Shown: positions 1 to 17,700, numbered from the stretch's first letter. The stretch: DNA of 64,000 nt from Haemonchus contortus (GCA_000469685.2 LS997564.1:35544151-35608150); one strand, 5' to 3'. Translations and numbers: made by a program. Notes: generated by a model not told the origin, from the letters alone.

Positions 1-2879
<2,879 letters not shown>

Positions 2880-3145
2880 GGCGGAGCTGGTGTCATGGCA
2901 AGTGATGCACTATTACAAACGCATGGTCAGGAATCCATTCATCCTTTCAGGGTCGGTTAATTGGTATCAGACTTATCTGAGAGGATAAACCGACTCTTAA
3001 ATCGGCTGACGATCGCAAGCCATTGCATAGGCCACGTCACATTCGAACAGCCACTACGATTCTGAATGAAAGTCGAATGCGGGGCACATCCATTGGACGG
3101 GATTCATCAAGAGCCGAAGGCTTTATCTTCTACCTTAAACAGAGA
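2880..3145 (+). mobile_element. tRNA-derived SINE copy, internally deleted
   Basis: The copy opens with GGCGGAGCTGGTGTC, the family's A-box-like head, and includes the 'cgcatggtcagg' segment. The B-box and following 30-40 bases are missing. The body then matches the other copies: 'gggtcggttaattggtatcag', the 'gccattgcataggccac' segment and the 'ctacgattctgaat' tail. Confidence 0.8.
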
Positions 3146-3832
3146 ATATCTGCCTAGATGAAAACTGAACTATGATTTTGCCCTCACGCAGCCACGCCTA
3201 CTGCCACTGCGTCACTTTGCGTTCGAAAGCGTAATGAGTAGGAGCCACTTTGATCGTGTCCATTCCAAAAACAGATAGTGGATTGTGGGACAGACGGGGC
3301 CCCTCAAGCCCCAACTAACCATCAAATATTATTTTGTAGGATGTATTGTTTTGGAAGCGAAAATTTAGAAAGAAAAACTGAGTAAAAATAAGTAACAACA
3401 ATAAAGTAATGAAATGGTTGATTCATAGCCAGTTATTAGTTAGGATTTTCGAATTCCCATTTCCAAAACATACGAATCCTCGAAAACACTCGAAAGATGC
3501 GACGTAAACAGTGACGACACATTATCGTACAGTGTGCTATTTTGAGGCAACCGTATTTGGCATAGTGCCAAACGTCATCTAAGCTGCTTACCGAACTACT
3601 TTCTCGTTGATTGTTCTGTCTGTGGGTGTTGACAGTGACAGTGACTATTTGCGGTGTCTTACGGATTAGTACACCATTTCACTGCGTCTTTCACTTTGTT
3701 TTGACTTGCTCGGTTCACTGGCCCGACCGACTGCACACATTTAGTTCTGCAGCAGCCAATCCTTTCTGTTGAAGAAATCTCTCTCAAATTTCAATCTCCC
3801 ATAGCTCCGAGTGATGGAGACGATGTCTTTTG
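3146..3832. other. intergenic, nothing recognised
   Basis: AT-rich spacer without a supported exon, RNA gene or repeat. Confidence 0.5.
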
Positions 3833-4085
3833 GCATTAATTGATCCCGTTTTGGAATGCGCCAGGCATTTCACTTAAATTCAGAACCATAGTGGCATTTT
3901 GAATGCGTATTTGGCCTTTACTTGCAGTGGCCTGTCGATATCAGAGCTTTGTCCTCCGGATGCCCAATTCACGACTCCGAAGGATGGAAGGCGTAGTTGG
4001 CTTGGGTGGTGGGTATCAAAGGGGATTCGATTCCCTGACCATATGCATGATAGTGCGCCACTAGGGACCAGACCACCTCCACCCA
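3833..4085 (-). mobile_element. tRNA-derived SINE copy, reverse orientation
   Basis: Read on the minus strand, the copy starts at the head near 4085 (GGTGGAGGTGGTCTGG...), passes a B-box-like 'gggaatcgaatcccc', and ends in the family's tail with the 'gttctgaat' motif and 'gggatcaatta'. It is diverged from the other copies. Confidence 0.8.
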
Positions 4086-6594
4086 TAGTGTATTTCTTAC
4101 ATAGGTACAATATTGAATGTATTCGTAATATTTGTGTGAATTTACATATTGTTTACATTTGAAGTCTTAGCTTTCTGTAGGCGCACACTGGACAGAATGG
4201 CTCCTCATTTCGCGAACTTCTTTAATGATTAGTTTCCGCCAATCCGGAATGTGCCAAGCATTTAAGTTCCGCTAGAAAACAAATCGTTACGATTGACCCC
4301 CTAGCCTGACCGACCGGCCTCAATCTTCAAAACAAACAGAAATGTAGGTGAACAACAAGAATTTTCGCCTTTTCGTAGTAATCACTCCACAACATATTGA
4401 ACTATCGATGTCACCCAACAAAACTGTTCTATTTAAACGAGTAAATGGCTACAGTACAGGGTGGGGTCTTCTACTTTTCCATCTGAACAAGAAAAATTCA
4501 TCTGGGGTGTGTATGGGCAAGTGGTGCGGCTGAAAAGCGCATGGTTCCGGTATCAACTCCTAGGCCTAGGTTCTTCCTTGCATGGTTAGTCGTTCCAGAC
4601 AGAAATACCGTGTCTTAGACACTGTCCGCCCTGTTTCAGTCACCACATAGACAGGATTTGTTCTCCTGAGGAACTACCTCACTGAAAAGCGTTTGTTGCA
4701 AGGTGTAACCCAATAACTGGACGAATAAATAAAAAATTCTTTGAAAATGAGAGAAAAATTAATATCAATAAATAAATAAATAAATAAACCTTTTCTATTA
4801 TACCTTATCGTCTAAGACCAACGGATCTATTTCAGCATTGGTGATAACGTTTTTCTGAGTCTAATGCGCTTTGTTATTTCCTTCCTTGCCAGGGGTTCTT
4901 TTTTCCCCAGGAGTCACCCCTTTCTAACACAACGTGGACCAGCTTCGTGGAAAAATGTTTTTATGTTTTTCCAAATCACTCTAACCTCATAATTAGCTTG
5001 TCGGCTTTCGCTTCTGCCTCTCTACCTCTTTGGCTTTTCGCCTGCCAATGAGACAAGGAAAATTTCCTCCCATTTGTGACTTTTAACTTCTACTCACTAT
5101 TCTAAACAACAAATCTTCTGTCTGGCTCATTTTCCCTTAATTTTATTGCTTTTGAATTTCTCCCCGTAAAAAGATCGTTGATTTCTGTTTCATGCGCTCC
5201 AACTTTCCAATCTACTCTTGTCCTAAGTCCTTTCCCTTCTTTCCGCTTAATTCTTCTCACGGATCCACGTTTCCTGGAGGGGTAACACTTTATGGAACAT
5301 TTCATTGTTCTTCGCCGTGGCTTAAAGCCAGCTGCTTGCTGCTGGTTACGGAAAGTCCTAGAAGAAAAAACGGCCGACAATCCTCTTATGGGCTTGAAAA
5401 ACGCGATCTACACGGATACATAACAGTTGGCCTCATTCCATCAGTTTTCTGATTGCCACGAAAATGTCCTTTGTTTTCTTTTGGTTCACGTCCTTCCACA
5501 AATCTTCCGCCGTTCTTCTAGACTGCATTGTTCCTGATATTGCCTTCATATCAATCCCATCGTCCGTTTTTCCCTTGGATTACGTCCTTCAACCGGTCCT
5601 TTTGCCCTTAGGACTTCTTGCCGCTACAGTTCTTCCTTTACTGCAGACTCTGCGCTTTTTGTAGCCACCATATGACATCAACGAAAGGTTAAGAACTTCA
5701 TCACGAGGAAGGCCTTCCTTTAATTACGGCGATAATCTAAAAGTAGCTGACGTAGATACCAGTTATCACAACTGCCGTAATGCCTTGACTCATGACTTCT
5801 TTCTTGCAAATTCTCTGATTAGGCCCTATCAGTGACGCTGAGCTGCCTCATCCCACCCTTTGAAAAACATGTATTGATCGCTTATTGATCTTGTGACTTC
5901 CTGATTCTCGGAAGCCCTCCGAGCGATCAATCAATAGTAATCGAACTTATTCAAATCGATCGATTGGTATCAATTGAACGTATCCGGATCCTCTATCGGT
6001 GAAGCCGGTAGTTGACGGACTGTTAGTGACTCACTCCCTCTAAACACTACCCCGTGTATGTTGACATTTGTATTCGAGTAGACGTTTTCTTCGTCGTTCC
6101 CCGTTGACGCACGTCGGTCGTCTGTGATGTTTGCGGACGATCGCTATGGCCTTTTGATGAACTGTGTGAAGCGGTCCTTGGTTACTTCCTAGAGAGCAAT
6201 GTACATATACAAGATTTATTGTCAAAGAGCAGCTGACTAAGCATAAAGCCGCCAAGGTTGCTTTGCTGATTGATACAGTAGCCACGTAGACAGAAGGACC
6301 ATACTCTTGAAAAGGTTCCACATAGGTAAGATCCACGTCGTCAGATCGTACCAAAATACCCAGAAAACAACTGCTTAACCTTCAATTGGTTCGAAATGGT
6401 AATTTGGAAAGTCCAGTGGTCAAAAGCGTCATCGTCGGCTTCCGCTGGAATATGATGTTAGATACTATAAACACACATGGCACGAACGGGTACCCACGAC
6501 GACGAATGGCCCAAGAATGACAGCTGACGAAAATTTTCTCCTAGCGGTAGGTGTCTTCTAACCGGGCAATATACAGGGCAATACTTTTACCCTT
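4086..6594. other. intergenic, no supported gene
   Basis: Contains a short AAAT tetranucleotide run near 4768-4795. Open frames around 5102-5664 have no recognisable protein and no consistent splice structure. Confidence 0.5.
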
Positions 6595-6738
6595 ACGGAC
6601 GAGTCTGGTACCAATTAACCACGCCTGGAGAGATGTAATGTTTGGTCACCTTAGGCGGTCATCGATCCGGGATTTGAACCCTTGACCATGTATGCGTGAT
6701 AGTGCGCCACTAGGCACTACACCAACTTCACGTCATCC
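6595..6738 (-). mobile_element. tRNA-derived SINE fragment (head half)
   Basis: Read on the minus strand it gives the clearest tRNA-like head in the window: an A-box-like 'tggtgtagtgcctagtgg', then 'catggtcaagggttcaaatc' covering the B box, then 'cccggatcgatgaccgcc'. The region matching 'ggttaattggtaccagactcg' follows. The 3' half is absent. Confidence 0.8.
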
Positions 6739-9700
6739 ATATCAGATATCCTATCATTATTTTTGCTGCCCAACAAAAACAAAATGGTTTCAAAAATGTT
6801 CTCGTATTTCTGAGGAAGGCCAAATGCACGGTGTATCCCGACAGTTTAAATCAGCTGTAATCTTAATATGGAGTAATCACCAGAGAGCGTTATCACTCCT
6901 GCCGTTCTCATTTCTTACGTATAACCCAAACAGTAGTCCAACCTGATCGGTTTATCTCGGAACCGGAAATCGGAACGGAACCTGGAACATACTACATGGC
7001 ACGATGCTCTTGCGCTCTTCTCATCCCGTAATCTTTCGCCTCCGGGGAACGAGTCATTCTTCGTCTTCGATACTTCCTCTTTCTCTTTTCCCCGTTCACG
7101 AGATGTTTGCAATTTGAGGTCGAACATGATCAGCGTAGTGATGTAAAGGCGAAGGGAGGCGTGTAGATTCGAGAGCCCGACCGACGACCGCACGTAACTC
7201 AAGTGGTCGCGGTTTCTTAGAGACCCGAGGCACCTCGTCACCTGTTGAAATCGTTGCATTCAACCCCTGAATACCGTCTTTTGCCCTTCAATGGAACGGG
7301 TTCTGAGGAGCTGTTTTTTACCGAATTAAGCCGCTAAATTCATAATGGGTCCTAATTTAGCTCGACTAATCATCATTATGTTCCTCCGGAAGCTTTGGAA
7401 AGTGGAGCTCAGCAGTACGAAGACCCAGGTGGTCTGAAAGATTCCGTTTACGCTCTCAGTATGTCCACTGCCTTTAGTTCGATCAATACTTCGAAAAGTT
7501 AACTGTGCGCGATTACTAAATCATCTAATCAACTATGTCTCATCCGAAAAAGTGTCGTCCCGCTGCAGAGATACCTTGGTTTCTCCAGTTCTCTAACCAC
7601 CTGCTCGCCAAACAACCACTTTGCCCGCTGGTAAACTCTTAAGACTTACAGTTTTGCTATTTCATAGTCTCTGGAATTGATTTAGTGCTTTTGTTAGAGT
7701 TCATAGCACACACTGGCAAACCAGTCTTACTGAATACAGTACCCCTGAGTGATAATAAATGATGAACCCGTTTGCAAGGATAATGTCTTACAAAATTACC
7801 CGAGACATTTATCAAGAAAATAGGTCTACGGAGGTTTTTCTTATGTCTCGATCAAGGGTCAAGGACGTGTGGGGAGGTTTTAAGCCCCGTGTGCCGTTCT
7901 TCTTCGAGAACAATACATCACATTGTGATCGATTGACCTCATCCACTTTACTACGGAGCGCTATGGACGTCAATTCTTCTTTTGATCACCGTCATTGATG
8001 GGTTTTTTGCGGTCACATCCGTCTTCTACCATATTCTCTGATGACACAGTTATTCACCCTACCTGCTGCTTTGTTTACTTATTGACTTTATTACTCGTTT
8101 CTTTTCAAATGTGCACGAGTAATTAGAATCCATGTCTTCCATCTCTTGCCTGTCGATTAGCTCGTCTCAATCTCGCAGGAAGAGGAAAGGGGGGAGGGTT
8201 ATGTCTCTATATGAACCTCGCCAAATTTATAGTAAGCTATGTGCGGACAAAAGGGATCATTATCAAGCCTAAGCTATCTAACTGGAATCCAGATGCAGGG
8301 CTCACTCCACATAGTACGTGTTCAAGCTTTGAAAGATCGATTTCCTTGCCGTTTGTTTATTGCCTCTCTGTTTGCGCCATGCACTCGGCCCCATTCGGAA
8401 AAGTAGATGATTTGAATGCTTCGGCTTGTGCAAAAGTGTACGTAAACTCTCCGTAGCAGTGCAATCTAATCAACTGGTTACTTTAGGATGAAAGGCTTAT
8501 CGGACTGGGTGAGACATAATCCTCGTTCCCTATTTGGGGAAAGGGCGCCATTCGTCACTGATCCACCTTCCCCCTCTAGCCTTTTACCCTTTACTCGCTC
8601 ATTTTACGACTTCCTATTCATTCATACAACTATCCATCCGTTTTGATCATTCGTTTACTTTCTAATTTGTTTGTTTACGTGTTTGTTAAAAGACCACTGA
8701 ATATGCGGAGGTTCTTTGCTTGCTTATTTGTTTGTTTACGCGTTTCTAATAGCTAGCTTCCTTCTTGCCAACTTATTAAATATGTAGGTCCCTAGTACCT
8801 TCCTATTTTGCTACCGAATCGGTGCTCGAGTGACAAAACTATGAAAGAATATAAACCAGTTAATATTAAGAAGTATCATAATTATTGATTTTTTAATAAA
8901 CTGGGTCTCTCCTTTCAGAAGGTTTCAAAAACTTGTGCCCCCTCCTTATAGGTCGGCACTTACGATTAGACGAGCTGTTTGTGCTGAGTGCTTCTTATGA
9001 CCCACCACTGAACCCTGTTGAACGCTTCGCGCGACCGCGACGCACACGCCCAAGTTTCACTAGGGACGGGAACCGGCGAGATTATCCCGAATTTTTTCTA
9101 TTTCACATAAAGTGATTCATATGGTTACAATAAGCTGCTTATGAACCGTTTTTACGTCCTCTAATGTTCAATAGCTCTTTATTATCACTGGCGTTTCCCA
9201 GTTATGTACTTTGTTTCGCTGCACCCCTTATAGTCAGTGAACGACCTCATAAATGCCTTTAAAGGCCCTGATAAGACGGAAACTCAGCTGAGTCGTCCGA
9301 ATGTATTATTATGAGTGGCCGCGGCCCCGACCGTCGTCACAGCCGTTCTTTCTAAGCGGATCTCACCCATTGAATCAGATTTTTGGCTTTTAAACGCTGT
9401 TGGGCGTTGGACTTTACCAAATCGCCTGGTTGTTTATACCATTACGTCTATTCAGCGAAGCATTATCATGCTTCTTCTTGAGTTAATCTTTCATTGTTGA
9501 TTGCGTCTTTTCACGGCCTGGCCCGAGTTTCAGCGTATTACCTCAATCTGCCCCTGATACAGCCCCCTATTTTTCAACAACTTCGGCTGTAGTTGACTGC
9601 GAATGCGACAGGGAAGGGAAATTTTTATAAAATGACTGTTCTTCCGTGTTTTGTTAACACAAACTTTCCTATCTTTTGAGATGCTCTATCCCGTCGAGGC

Positions 9701-11939
9701 TCCCGTATTACTTCATCTGACGCTAGGGTCTCTCACAGGGAGCTGGATCATGTCATGTAATTAAAATTGTCGTTATTTTCATGGTCCCCTCATAGGGGAT
9801 CTTCATACTTCGACAGTAGCAGTAGACAGAACATGCGAAAAAGACCAGATACCTATCGATCGAAAAAGTCGAGATGAGGGATCGATCGATACGTATCTAT
9901 TCTTTTTCGTGAACTCGACTCGACTTTCCTAGAACGCAGTGACAACGAAATCAACAAATCGATACGTACCTAATCCATTGCGGGAGACCATCGCAGGTAG
10001 TGAAAATCACTCCAAGAAACGATTTAATCCTTAGCGGTGGCTGACCCGAGGACTGAGCAACTGCCTTTGAAGGACGATATTTCGTACTTCCTTCAAAATC
10101 CGACTTGCCGACAAATAGGTTCTAATGGGTGCATTAGACATTGAAACCCACCTTGGTCCGAGATCGACCTTATGGGACCAACTGCAGCAGGTAGAACGAT
10201 GGCAGATGAGGGGCCTTCAACCTGGTACAGCTCCGTGAATCAGAAAGACAGAATAGCTCAGACGGCAGGGGGTAGCTGGGTATCAGGAAAGAGGAAGACG
10301 CTCATTTAAGGGAAGCAGAGGCCGTGAAATCGATGTAGGTCAAATTGCAATCCTTCCAGATTCTTCCCAGTTTAACTCAAGAGAAGGATGTCTCCTGTGG
10401 ACTTGGTCCCTTTCAACAACACCTTGGGCTAATATATTTCTCCATATTTTATACAATTCATACAAGTATGTGATGTAGACATTCACTCATTCCTTCTTTT
10501 CATTTCATTCACTTGATCAAGACGATCAGCCAATTCTGATCTACCCCAGTCGACTATGCGGTGGGCCTTTGTGAATCAATAATAAGCCCTCACCTTCGAT
10601 GAAAACAAGGAAAACAGGCTCCGTAAAGATTTACCAAAGCTGGTATACCAGTAATCGGACCCAATTTTCGTTTATGGTCCCAGACACGTGCAGAGAAACT
10701 CTTTCATAGTTTTTTTTTTCCTTTCATATGTCTTACTATTATAGATAGGTAGCTGCTGGTTTGTATTACATTACTAACTTCAACTCCTTTCTGATAGAAA
10801 AAAACTTTTCTATAAAGGACAAGAAGGGTGATTTTCGCGAAAATGCGTCTAAAATTCAAAAAAAAATCAAGGCTGATAAGCTTGCTTGAATAATTTACCT
10901 TTAGACATTCAAAATTTAATCATTCGAGCAAAGTAGACAAAAATTATCTGGCATTCATTCGACTCAAGACTTCAACTTTGTTAAGAAGCTATGTAAAGCG
11001 TTCGGAGATAGTCAATGCATCGGGGATGTGCCATGCCCTCGACCCTCTGGAGTTTTATCGCCGAAAAATTTATTTCCGAAGAATCAAGAACTTTTTGGAC
11101 AATTTGTTCGAAAAATAGCTTTGCTTCCATCCTAGTGCTGAGATTTCTCAATGATAATATTATCCTAAACTTCTTGCCATGCTGTAATACTCTAATTGTA
11201 GATACAGATGTAGATCGACCCGACTGATGTAAATCCGTCTCAAGAGAACGTAAAATGCACGGCGCACACTTCAAAAGTTGGATTCCTCAAAATGTTTCAC
11301 TTCTCGTACCTACCTGATGAAGCGAGTCATAGGTAATAGAAACCATGACCACAGATTGCTCTCCCACGCTCTTGTTTGGGATAGTAAGACCACATGAATG
11401 TGCAAGCGCTAGCCTTCATGAACGCCGTGCACCCAATCGAATCGATGCTTTCTAGGTCCGCCAATGAAGTCAAGTTCATGACGCAACTATTCTACACTGA
11501 TTGACTGCTTCCACATTATCCCTGTACCAGATTCGGACTTGACTTTTTCTCGTTATCGGCTTCGTACCCCATTTTAAACGACCATTGACGACCTTGAATT
11601 GATCTCAACTAAATTAGTTGGATAGCTGGACGTTCTTTGCACGCACTCCCCTTGAACCAGTTGCCTGAATTTTCGACGAAACGGTCAGGCAAACTGATTG
11701 GTCGTCGTTACGTGACTGATTCCCAGGTCACATCATCCCACTGTACAAATCGGGGGCCAAGTCACATGTGCCTTCTTCGTCATCGCTAACTGATGGTGTT
11801 CCGCTAGCAGTGGCCAATGCCATATAACTGAAAGTCGCCTGGAAAATTATTTTCTGCGACAGCAACTTCACTCACTTCTGCGGTAACCTGACGTCACAGG
11901 GTAAGACACCGTTTGATGTATTTATTTATTTATTATTTA
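6739..11939. other. intergenic, no supported gene
   Basis: Over 5 kb with only short open frames. Near 9026-9060 there is a GC-rich stretch similar to the end of the 47433-47640 inverted-repeat element. Around 9850-9970 short GATC-rich inverted repeats occur. A tetranucleotide TATT run lies near 11918-11940. Confidence 0.5.
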
Positions 11940-12045
11940 TATGTAGTGGCAGAAATAAAGTGGCCATAGGGCGTCGTTATTGCCATGATCCAGGGATTAG
12001 ATCCTGGATCGACATCCGCCCAGGCCATCGGAGCTTTTTAAATTA
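11940..12045 (+). mobile_element. tRNA-derived SINE fragment
   Basis: Carries 'gtagtggcag', then 'ccatgatccagggattagat' and 'cctggatcgacatccgccc', matching the B-box and end of the head in the other copies, followed by 'aggccatcggagc'. The 3' body is missing. Confidence 0.65.
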
Positions 12046-14484
12046 CTTTTGTAAGAAGAAATATCCTTGAAGTAGTCTTACTTTTTTAAAAGAGAACTTC
12101 ACTTCATTGAAGGAAGGTATCACTCCTGCTACTGATGGCTCTAAATGTCTCTATTTTTATTCCCTTTCTGTAAGTCACTGTGAGGACCGAATAATTGAAT
12201 TTCCAGAATTCTATAATGAAATTGGTTGCGTGGCTCAACCCGAGAAGACCGACCAATGCCACCAAACTCTTCTTATTTCGAAAATTAGATTATCCTGTGC
12301 CACCAAACCTCTTTTCGACACCCTTCCAGCTGCAAACTATCCCACATCAATTGGATCAGAGTGAATACTATTTTCCGTCTAGGTTTTCCAACTAGTAATA
12401 GAAAGTTACTGGCCGGCATGCTTTTATCAGTCTTCTATCTACCGGAAACCATACCTTGGAGCGAATTCGGTTGCAGAAGCACGAAAACTTTCTCTCGTGC
12501 TGGTAATCACTAGTAGTCAATCCCCTCAGTAATAGATCTAAGTTCTGGAAAACAAGATCGGACGATGAAACTCGAAGGTGCGAATCTTTCCTGAAAGCCT
12601 ATGTCTTGGTTGAGAAACCGCCAAATCAGCGAGGAAATTCGACCAAAGATTGTTCCGGTAGTCGCTCAATCGCGTCAGTTTTACGACTAAAAATCACTGC
12701 GAACGGGAAGTTGGGTGAAATTTGTCTAATTGAAGACGGTACGGCCAGTGAGTGTACGGCGCCAACCGCTAGTTGGCTGCAAGCCAATAAATCAACAGGC
12801 CTGGCGGTGAGTAAACAAACAGGACTTGGCGTCTCTTCTTCATGAAAGGACTCAAGCAACTGACCATGTTAAGCTGGTGCTAATGATATCATCGCCACCA
12901 TCGGCGGAGGCAACAAAGCCCAGATTCAATGAACCGGTTCGTCTATGGCGCCGGTTGGTGCCAATGACATCCAAAAACGCCTTCCTCGAAACAAACAGCT
13001 GGTCATTGTCGGAGATTTATTTCCAAGAGTCAATTGGCTAGAACATCCCTGATTCCCGTCCCATTACATGTCGCACCCTATTACATTAATGGAGTCGCTT
13101 CGATCATTCTGCTTGTAAGTCGTTCATTGTCATAGAACCTGCCCCTGACGGATTTATACCCTTTTCACGAGACCTTATTAGTGCTCCTCTTGTAGCTTGT
13201 ACCTGTTGTCGGTTCTAGAAGAAATCCCACGTTGACTGGGTAAAGGCTTCCTAGTCTCAACCAGGGGGGAAGTGAGGATGACTGCACCTCAACGGAAGAC
13301 CTAAACTGCACTGGGCACTAGATTCACTATATAAGGAAAAGTACACTTAGAGCTAAGGCTAGGCACCAAACTTCCACGGATGATCCTCCCATTTGTCTTT
13401 TCCATAACTCTTAAAGTCGAGTTTTCTTAACTCAACCAATCAATCCAGAGGCTTCAATTGAGATCGAAGGACAGCTTCTGCGGATCGTTGAATATGGCTG
13501 TGTCGTAAGAGTCAAAGTGAAACCGAGAAATAACCCCAATGTAACCCGTTAGGAAAGACAGAGGGCTAGGCCAGGTCCCGACAGCACATTCTTGATGACG
13601 ATTTTGGTTTTCTATCATCTTGACGTACTGCTTCAGGCCTACCTAAGCCTTGCCAAGATTCCTCTTAGGATTTTATTATGTGAATCACCTCTGGGTCCGT
13701 TTTGTGTTTTGGTTTTTTCAGTGGTAAGTCAGTGTAATCGTCTGTGCCATGATCCCGAGTGATTGTGAGGTTAACTCCTAACCTGTCTCTACCTCGACTT
13801 TCTGATTTAGCACATAATTTCTGAGGACTTTTCTTCCGAAGAAATAGGGGAATTGAGGCGTCATCTCCTGCAATCGGACCTACTGTGGTCCCAAAGTGCA
13901 ATCGCCTCAACTGTACTTCCACAAAAATTCTTCAAGTAATGATAAGCACGTGTCAGGAAGGCCGAATCACTCATAACCCTTGTCTTGAGTACTGATAACA
14001 CCCCGTCCGTTCAACGGATGGCAACCTGCTTCCTTAGTCAGTTGATAACGATTTGCTTCATGTACCGATGAGTTCTTGCACTTAGCTGTCATCGAGCTGT
14101 GAAGCCTTCGATGAAACCATCAATCCGAATGGCTCTTTTGATTACCCGTTCAGATAGATTGCCACCTTTTTCATCATAATTTGATTCTCGGTCGATTGGA
14201 CGATGACGATTGAGGCTTATTCAATGGTAACGAATGTAAGGCTTTGTTCCCATTGCAGTTTTTATGGTTCACTGTCAGGTTCAGCGCTGTTTTATTCTCT
14301 TCCGTGCTTTGTCCATAGGCAATGAACGGTGTTACAGCCTTGCCGCTTCACCAGTCGTAAATTCCTTGTATTGTTTGAACATTTCCTCCTTTCCCTCTCT
14401 TATCTTCAGTTTCTCCTTTGAATTCTCTTCGGAATGGTCTCTACCCTTTGACTTAACTGTTCCTTTATGCTGATATCAATCCCC
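12046..14484. other. intergenic, no supported gene
   Basis: Several 65-85-codon open frames occur but none shows a family motif or a consistent intron pattern. A short frame around 12978-13050 reads QLVIVGDLF, faintly like a retroelement endonuclease; it is too short to call. Confidence 0.45.
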
Positions 14485-14775
14485 TGATGAAGCGGAGAAG
14501 GTGGTGTAGTGTCACCTGGCCGGCCATCAGGCACAGCTTCCGGGGATCGAATCCCGGATGGACAACACCTCACATAAACCAAACTTTTCCCCTCCTGGAG
14601 TCCGTGAATTGGACGCGACTTATCTGATTGCGAGGAGATTAGAGGACTGACTTGTACATCGGTTGACCACCGCAAGTCATTGTATGAGCCGAATACTCTA
14701 TCAAACACCACTAAGATTTTGAGAAAAGGTCGAATGCATGGGTGCATACCGAAGAACAGGCTGTTCAACGTTGGG
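14485..14775 (+). mobile_element. tRNA-derived SINE copy
   Basis: Near full-length copy: 'ggagaaggtggtgtagtgtc' head, B-box-like 'ggggatcgaatcccggat', then the conserved body 'gactgacttgtacatcggtt' with 'ccaccgcaagtcattgtatg' and a tail containing 'ggtcgaatgcatgggtgcat'. It has diverged by substitutions and small indels. Confidence 0.8.
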
Positions 14776-17700
14776 AATCTTCCTTCCCTTCAGCCACTAA
14801 GTTCCAATCCTTTTATATGCTTTTTAATGTATTTGAACTACTTCCTAATCACAGTATTTCACTGATTTTCTCGGGATCTTCGCGAGAATCCACAGGTTGG
14901 TTTTACAGCATTCTGAGACCATACAGTATAGGCCTCGAGTTACTAGAAAATGAACACCGCATTCTGATGAGTTACAGCCCTTAGATTCCCAGAGAAAGTG
15001 GCCCAGTCAGTACAGAAAACTACCGTTCGCTCAATCTCCTGACTGTTTTGTCGTTTCTCACGATTCCACTGATGACGACAGCTGGCAGAAGATTTATAGG
15101 AGAAATGACTTCGGAGACAAAACATGAATCCTGCCAAAAAAAAGCTCAACGGCTGACAACTGAATCTAACCAAACCCGCCTTTGTTTCCATCTTTTCATG
15201 TGCCTTTTCTAGCAAACATTCAGTGGTGGTTATGTTGTTGATTTGTTTCCTTCCACGTATTCATAACAGCTATCGACCCCGATAGCCAACTTAGTCAAGT
15301 CAAGAAAGACAGTCAAGTAGTCGTACAAGTTCTTGGAAGATCAAAGACATGGCTGACCGGATTCATTCCCTGTCGGTTTACGCTGTGAGTTTGACTTTGA
15401 AGAAACGATCGACTGCGATTGCCACTTGTACAATGTTCTTCGGAGCTCAAGCAGTGTTTGTTACCAATCCTTCATACAACCCTGGTGCTACCTGGTACGA
15501 CTGAATGTTTTGATTTACTCGAGTAGATTCAGTTTTCTTCGAAGGGTGCCGTGTTTTCGCGCTATGGTAAACTTCCTAAGGGATAAGTGATGTTGAAGTA
15601 CCAAGCGGTTACACTAGACAACACTGAGAATCAAACACGGATGGAAATCTATCCGGGGCAATCGGCCCCCTATCCATCTCTTCGGTACCATCTATCTGGT
15701 ACGGGGTTCCCGTGAGCTATCTAGCAAATCAAACACGCATTCAACCATTATATTCTGGACAGGAGACAAAAACATGGCGCATTCCAGAAGAGATTGACAG
15801 CTAAACCTTGTTCTTAGCCTTTCCGAGCTCTATCTTTTTTGGGGTTTGTTCATATTTCCCATATGGGAATGTCCACATAGTGGAAGCTCATCTGAAGGGC
15901 TAGGACCGCGTCTTGACTGGAACTGCAAACCCTTTTTGATAATTGAGTTAGGGAACTCGTCCCAATCTTGATTAATTCGCTTAGAACCAGAATTTTCCAT
16001 TAAGTAAGCTTCGAGTTTTTCCCAACTGTTACACTCTAAAAGTAAACAGAATACATAACTGGTAATGCCAATTCCATCCCAATTCGAAGCCGATTATGGC
16101 GTCAGAAGAAATGGAAACTTGCTGAAATTGAAAACTTTTCGTTATAAATTAGTCATCGCCGATTCTTCCCGTGCCACTTGAAAATGTTTATGACGCCGAT
16201 GCCGCGCTTTCTCTCTCGACTCGCCACTTGACTTCACTACCAAATCGTTGACAACCGGTAATAGGAGGGGCTACGCTTAATATTATAAAATTAAACCTGA
16301 GTTTGTTTGTCAGTGGCGTGCCCCGGAAGTGTGCCACCTCTCTTTTATTTACGTTGAAATGGCTGGAATTTCCGCTTCACAAAAGCTCACAAAAATTCGT
16401 TGAGAACTAGATTCTTACAGTAATTCTTCTTACAGTAATAATCATTCATACATCCTTACTGTACTGTTAGTCGCTACCAAACAAGACCTATCAATCGCTC
16501 AGTCAAAGTAGAAAAAACAATACGAGGTTACGGTAGGAACTTTGATCCAAACTGAATTTTTGTTCTTGGATTGCAAAACCAAAGCCTCTTCCACATCCAG
16601 TGAGGGAATTTTTTACTATAACCCCTAACAGCAACAGATTTTCCTTACAACCAACCTGTTCTGGTAATGCCGGTAAGGCGATTGGGCAAAACATATTGCT
16701 GGGTAACCCCTCTTGCTCCCCCCCCCCCCCCCCTCTTGCCCCTTCCTCCTGCTCCCTCCAACTTCTGCCCCTTCCTTCTGCTCGCTCCAACTTCCTTCTC
16801 CCCTTAAAAAGTGCTGATCTGCTTGGATTCAAAGTTTGAACTACATATTCGCGCGAAGAACCATTCAAACTCTCAAACTCGAAAGAAAAAATAATTTTAA
16901 ATTTAAAATTAAAAGATTCAAAATTCAATAACTTCAACTTGACTGCTAGATTTCTTGCTCTAAGTTTAAGATGGATACGAAAGGCCTCTATTTGCTCTAG
17001 GAAATATACTCAAGCGGTCCTGTAAAGCTACCAGCTCAAGAGATACACCCCAACCATCACTACTCTACACTATCATTACCGAAGGGCTAAAGCCGCGTTG
17101 GCTACAGATAAGGGGAATAGGGTTTCATAAAGAAATCTCCCAACAAACCGGTGCTCTGGCCTGTAATTACAGCTATCCTATATTGCTTCCAGGGTTAGGA
17201 GGTTTTCAAAAACGGAATTACGTCAAGGATAGCTTGTCTCCAAGCAAGCAATGCCCGTAATACTTAATAATATGTCACGAAACCGGTTCAGTTCGTCTCC
17301 TTTCACATAAATTTGTGTTTGTCATTATAAAACTGCTGTACAACGCCGTTCCTGTGACTTTGTGAACAAATTGAGAACAGTCACTGTCCTCCTCTGCCTC
17401 ACTAGGGCAACTTTATACAACTGAGTTCCTAGCCTTATCGATCTCTATCCCAAAGTCCACTTTCAAAACCTCTCTGCTTTGTTTGTTTACTTATTCGCCT
17501 AGCTTATTTACTACTTTTTTTCTGCAGTAAACTGAATTAGACGGACAACTCTTTGCCACATTCAGACACCTCTCTATGAGCCTCTCCTAAGACATCTGTC
17601 ATGTTCCCATGTGGAATAATCCATTGCCCATTTGCCCATAGCGATGCAGGATCTTCAATGGGCAATTGGTATATCACATGGACACAAGGCAATGATTTGC

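Noticed and set aside
12978..13050. QLVIVGDLF, like the core of a non-LTR endonuclease
   Set aside because: Only about 20 residues resemble the family, and no other domain is nearby.
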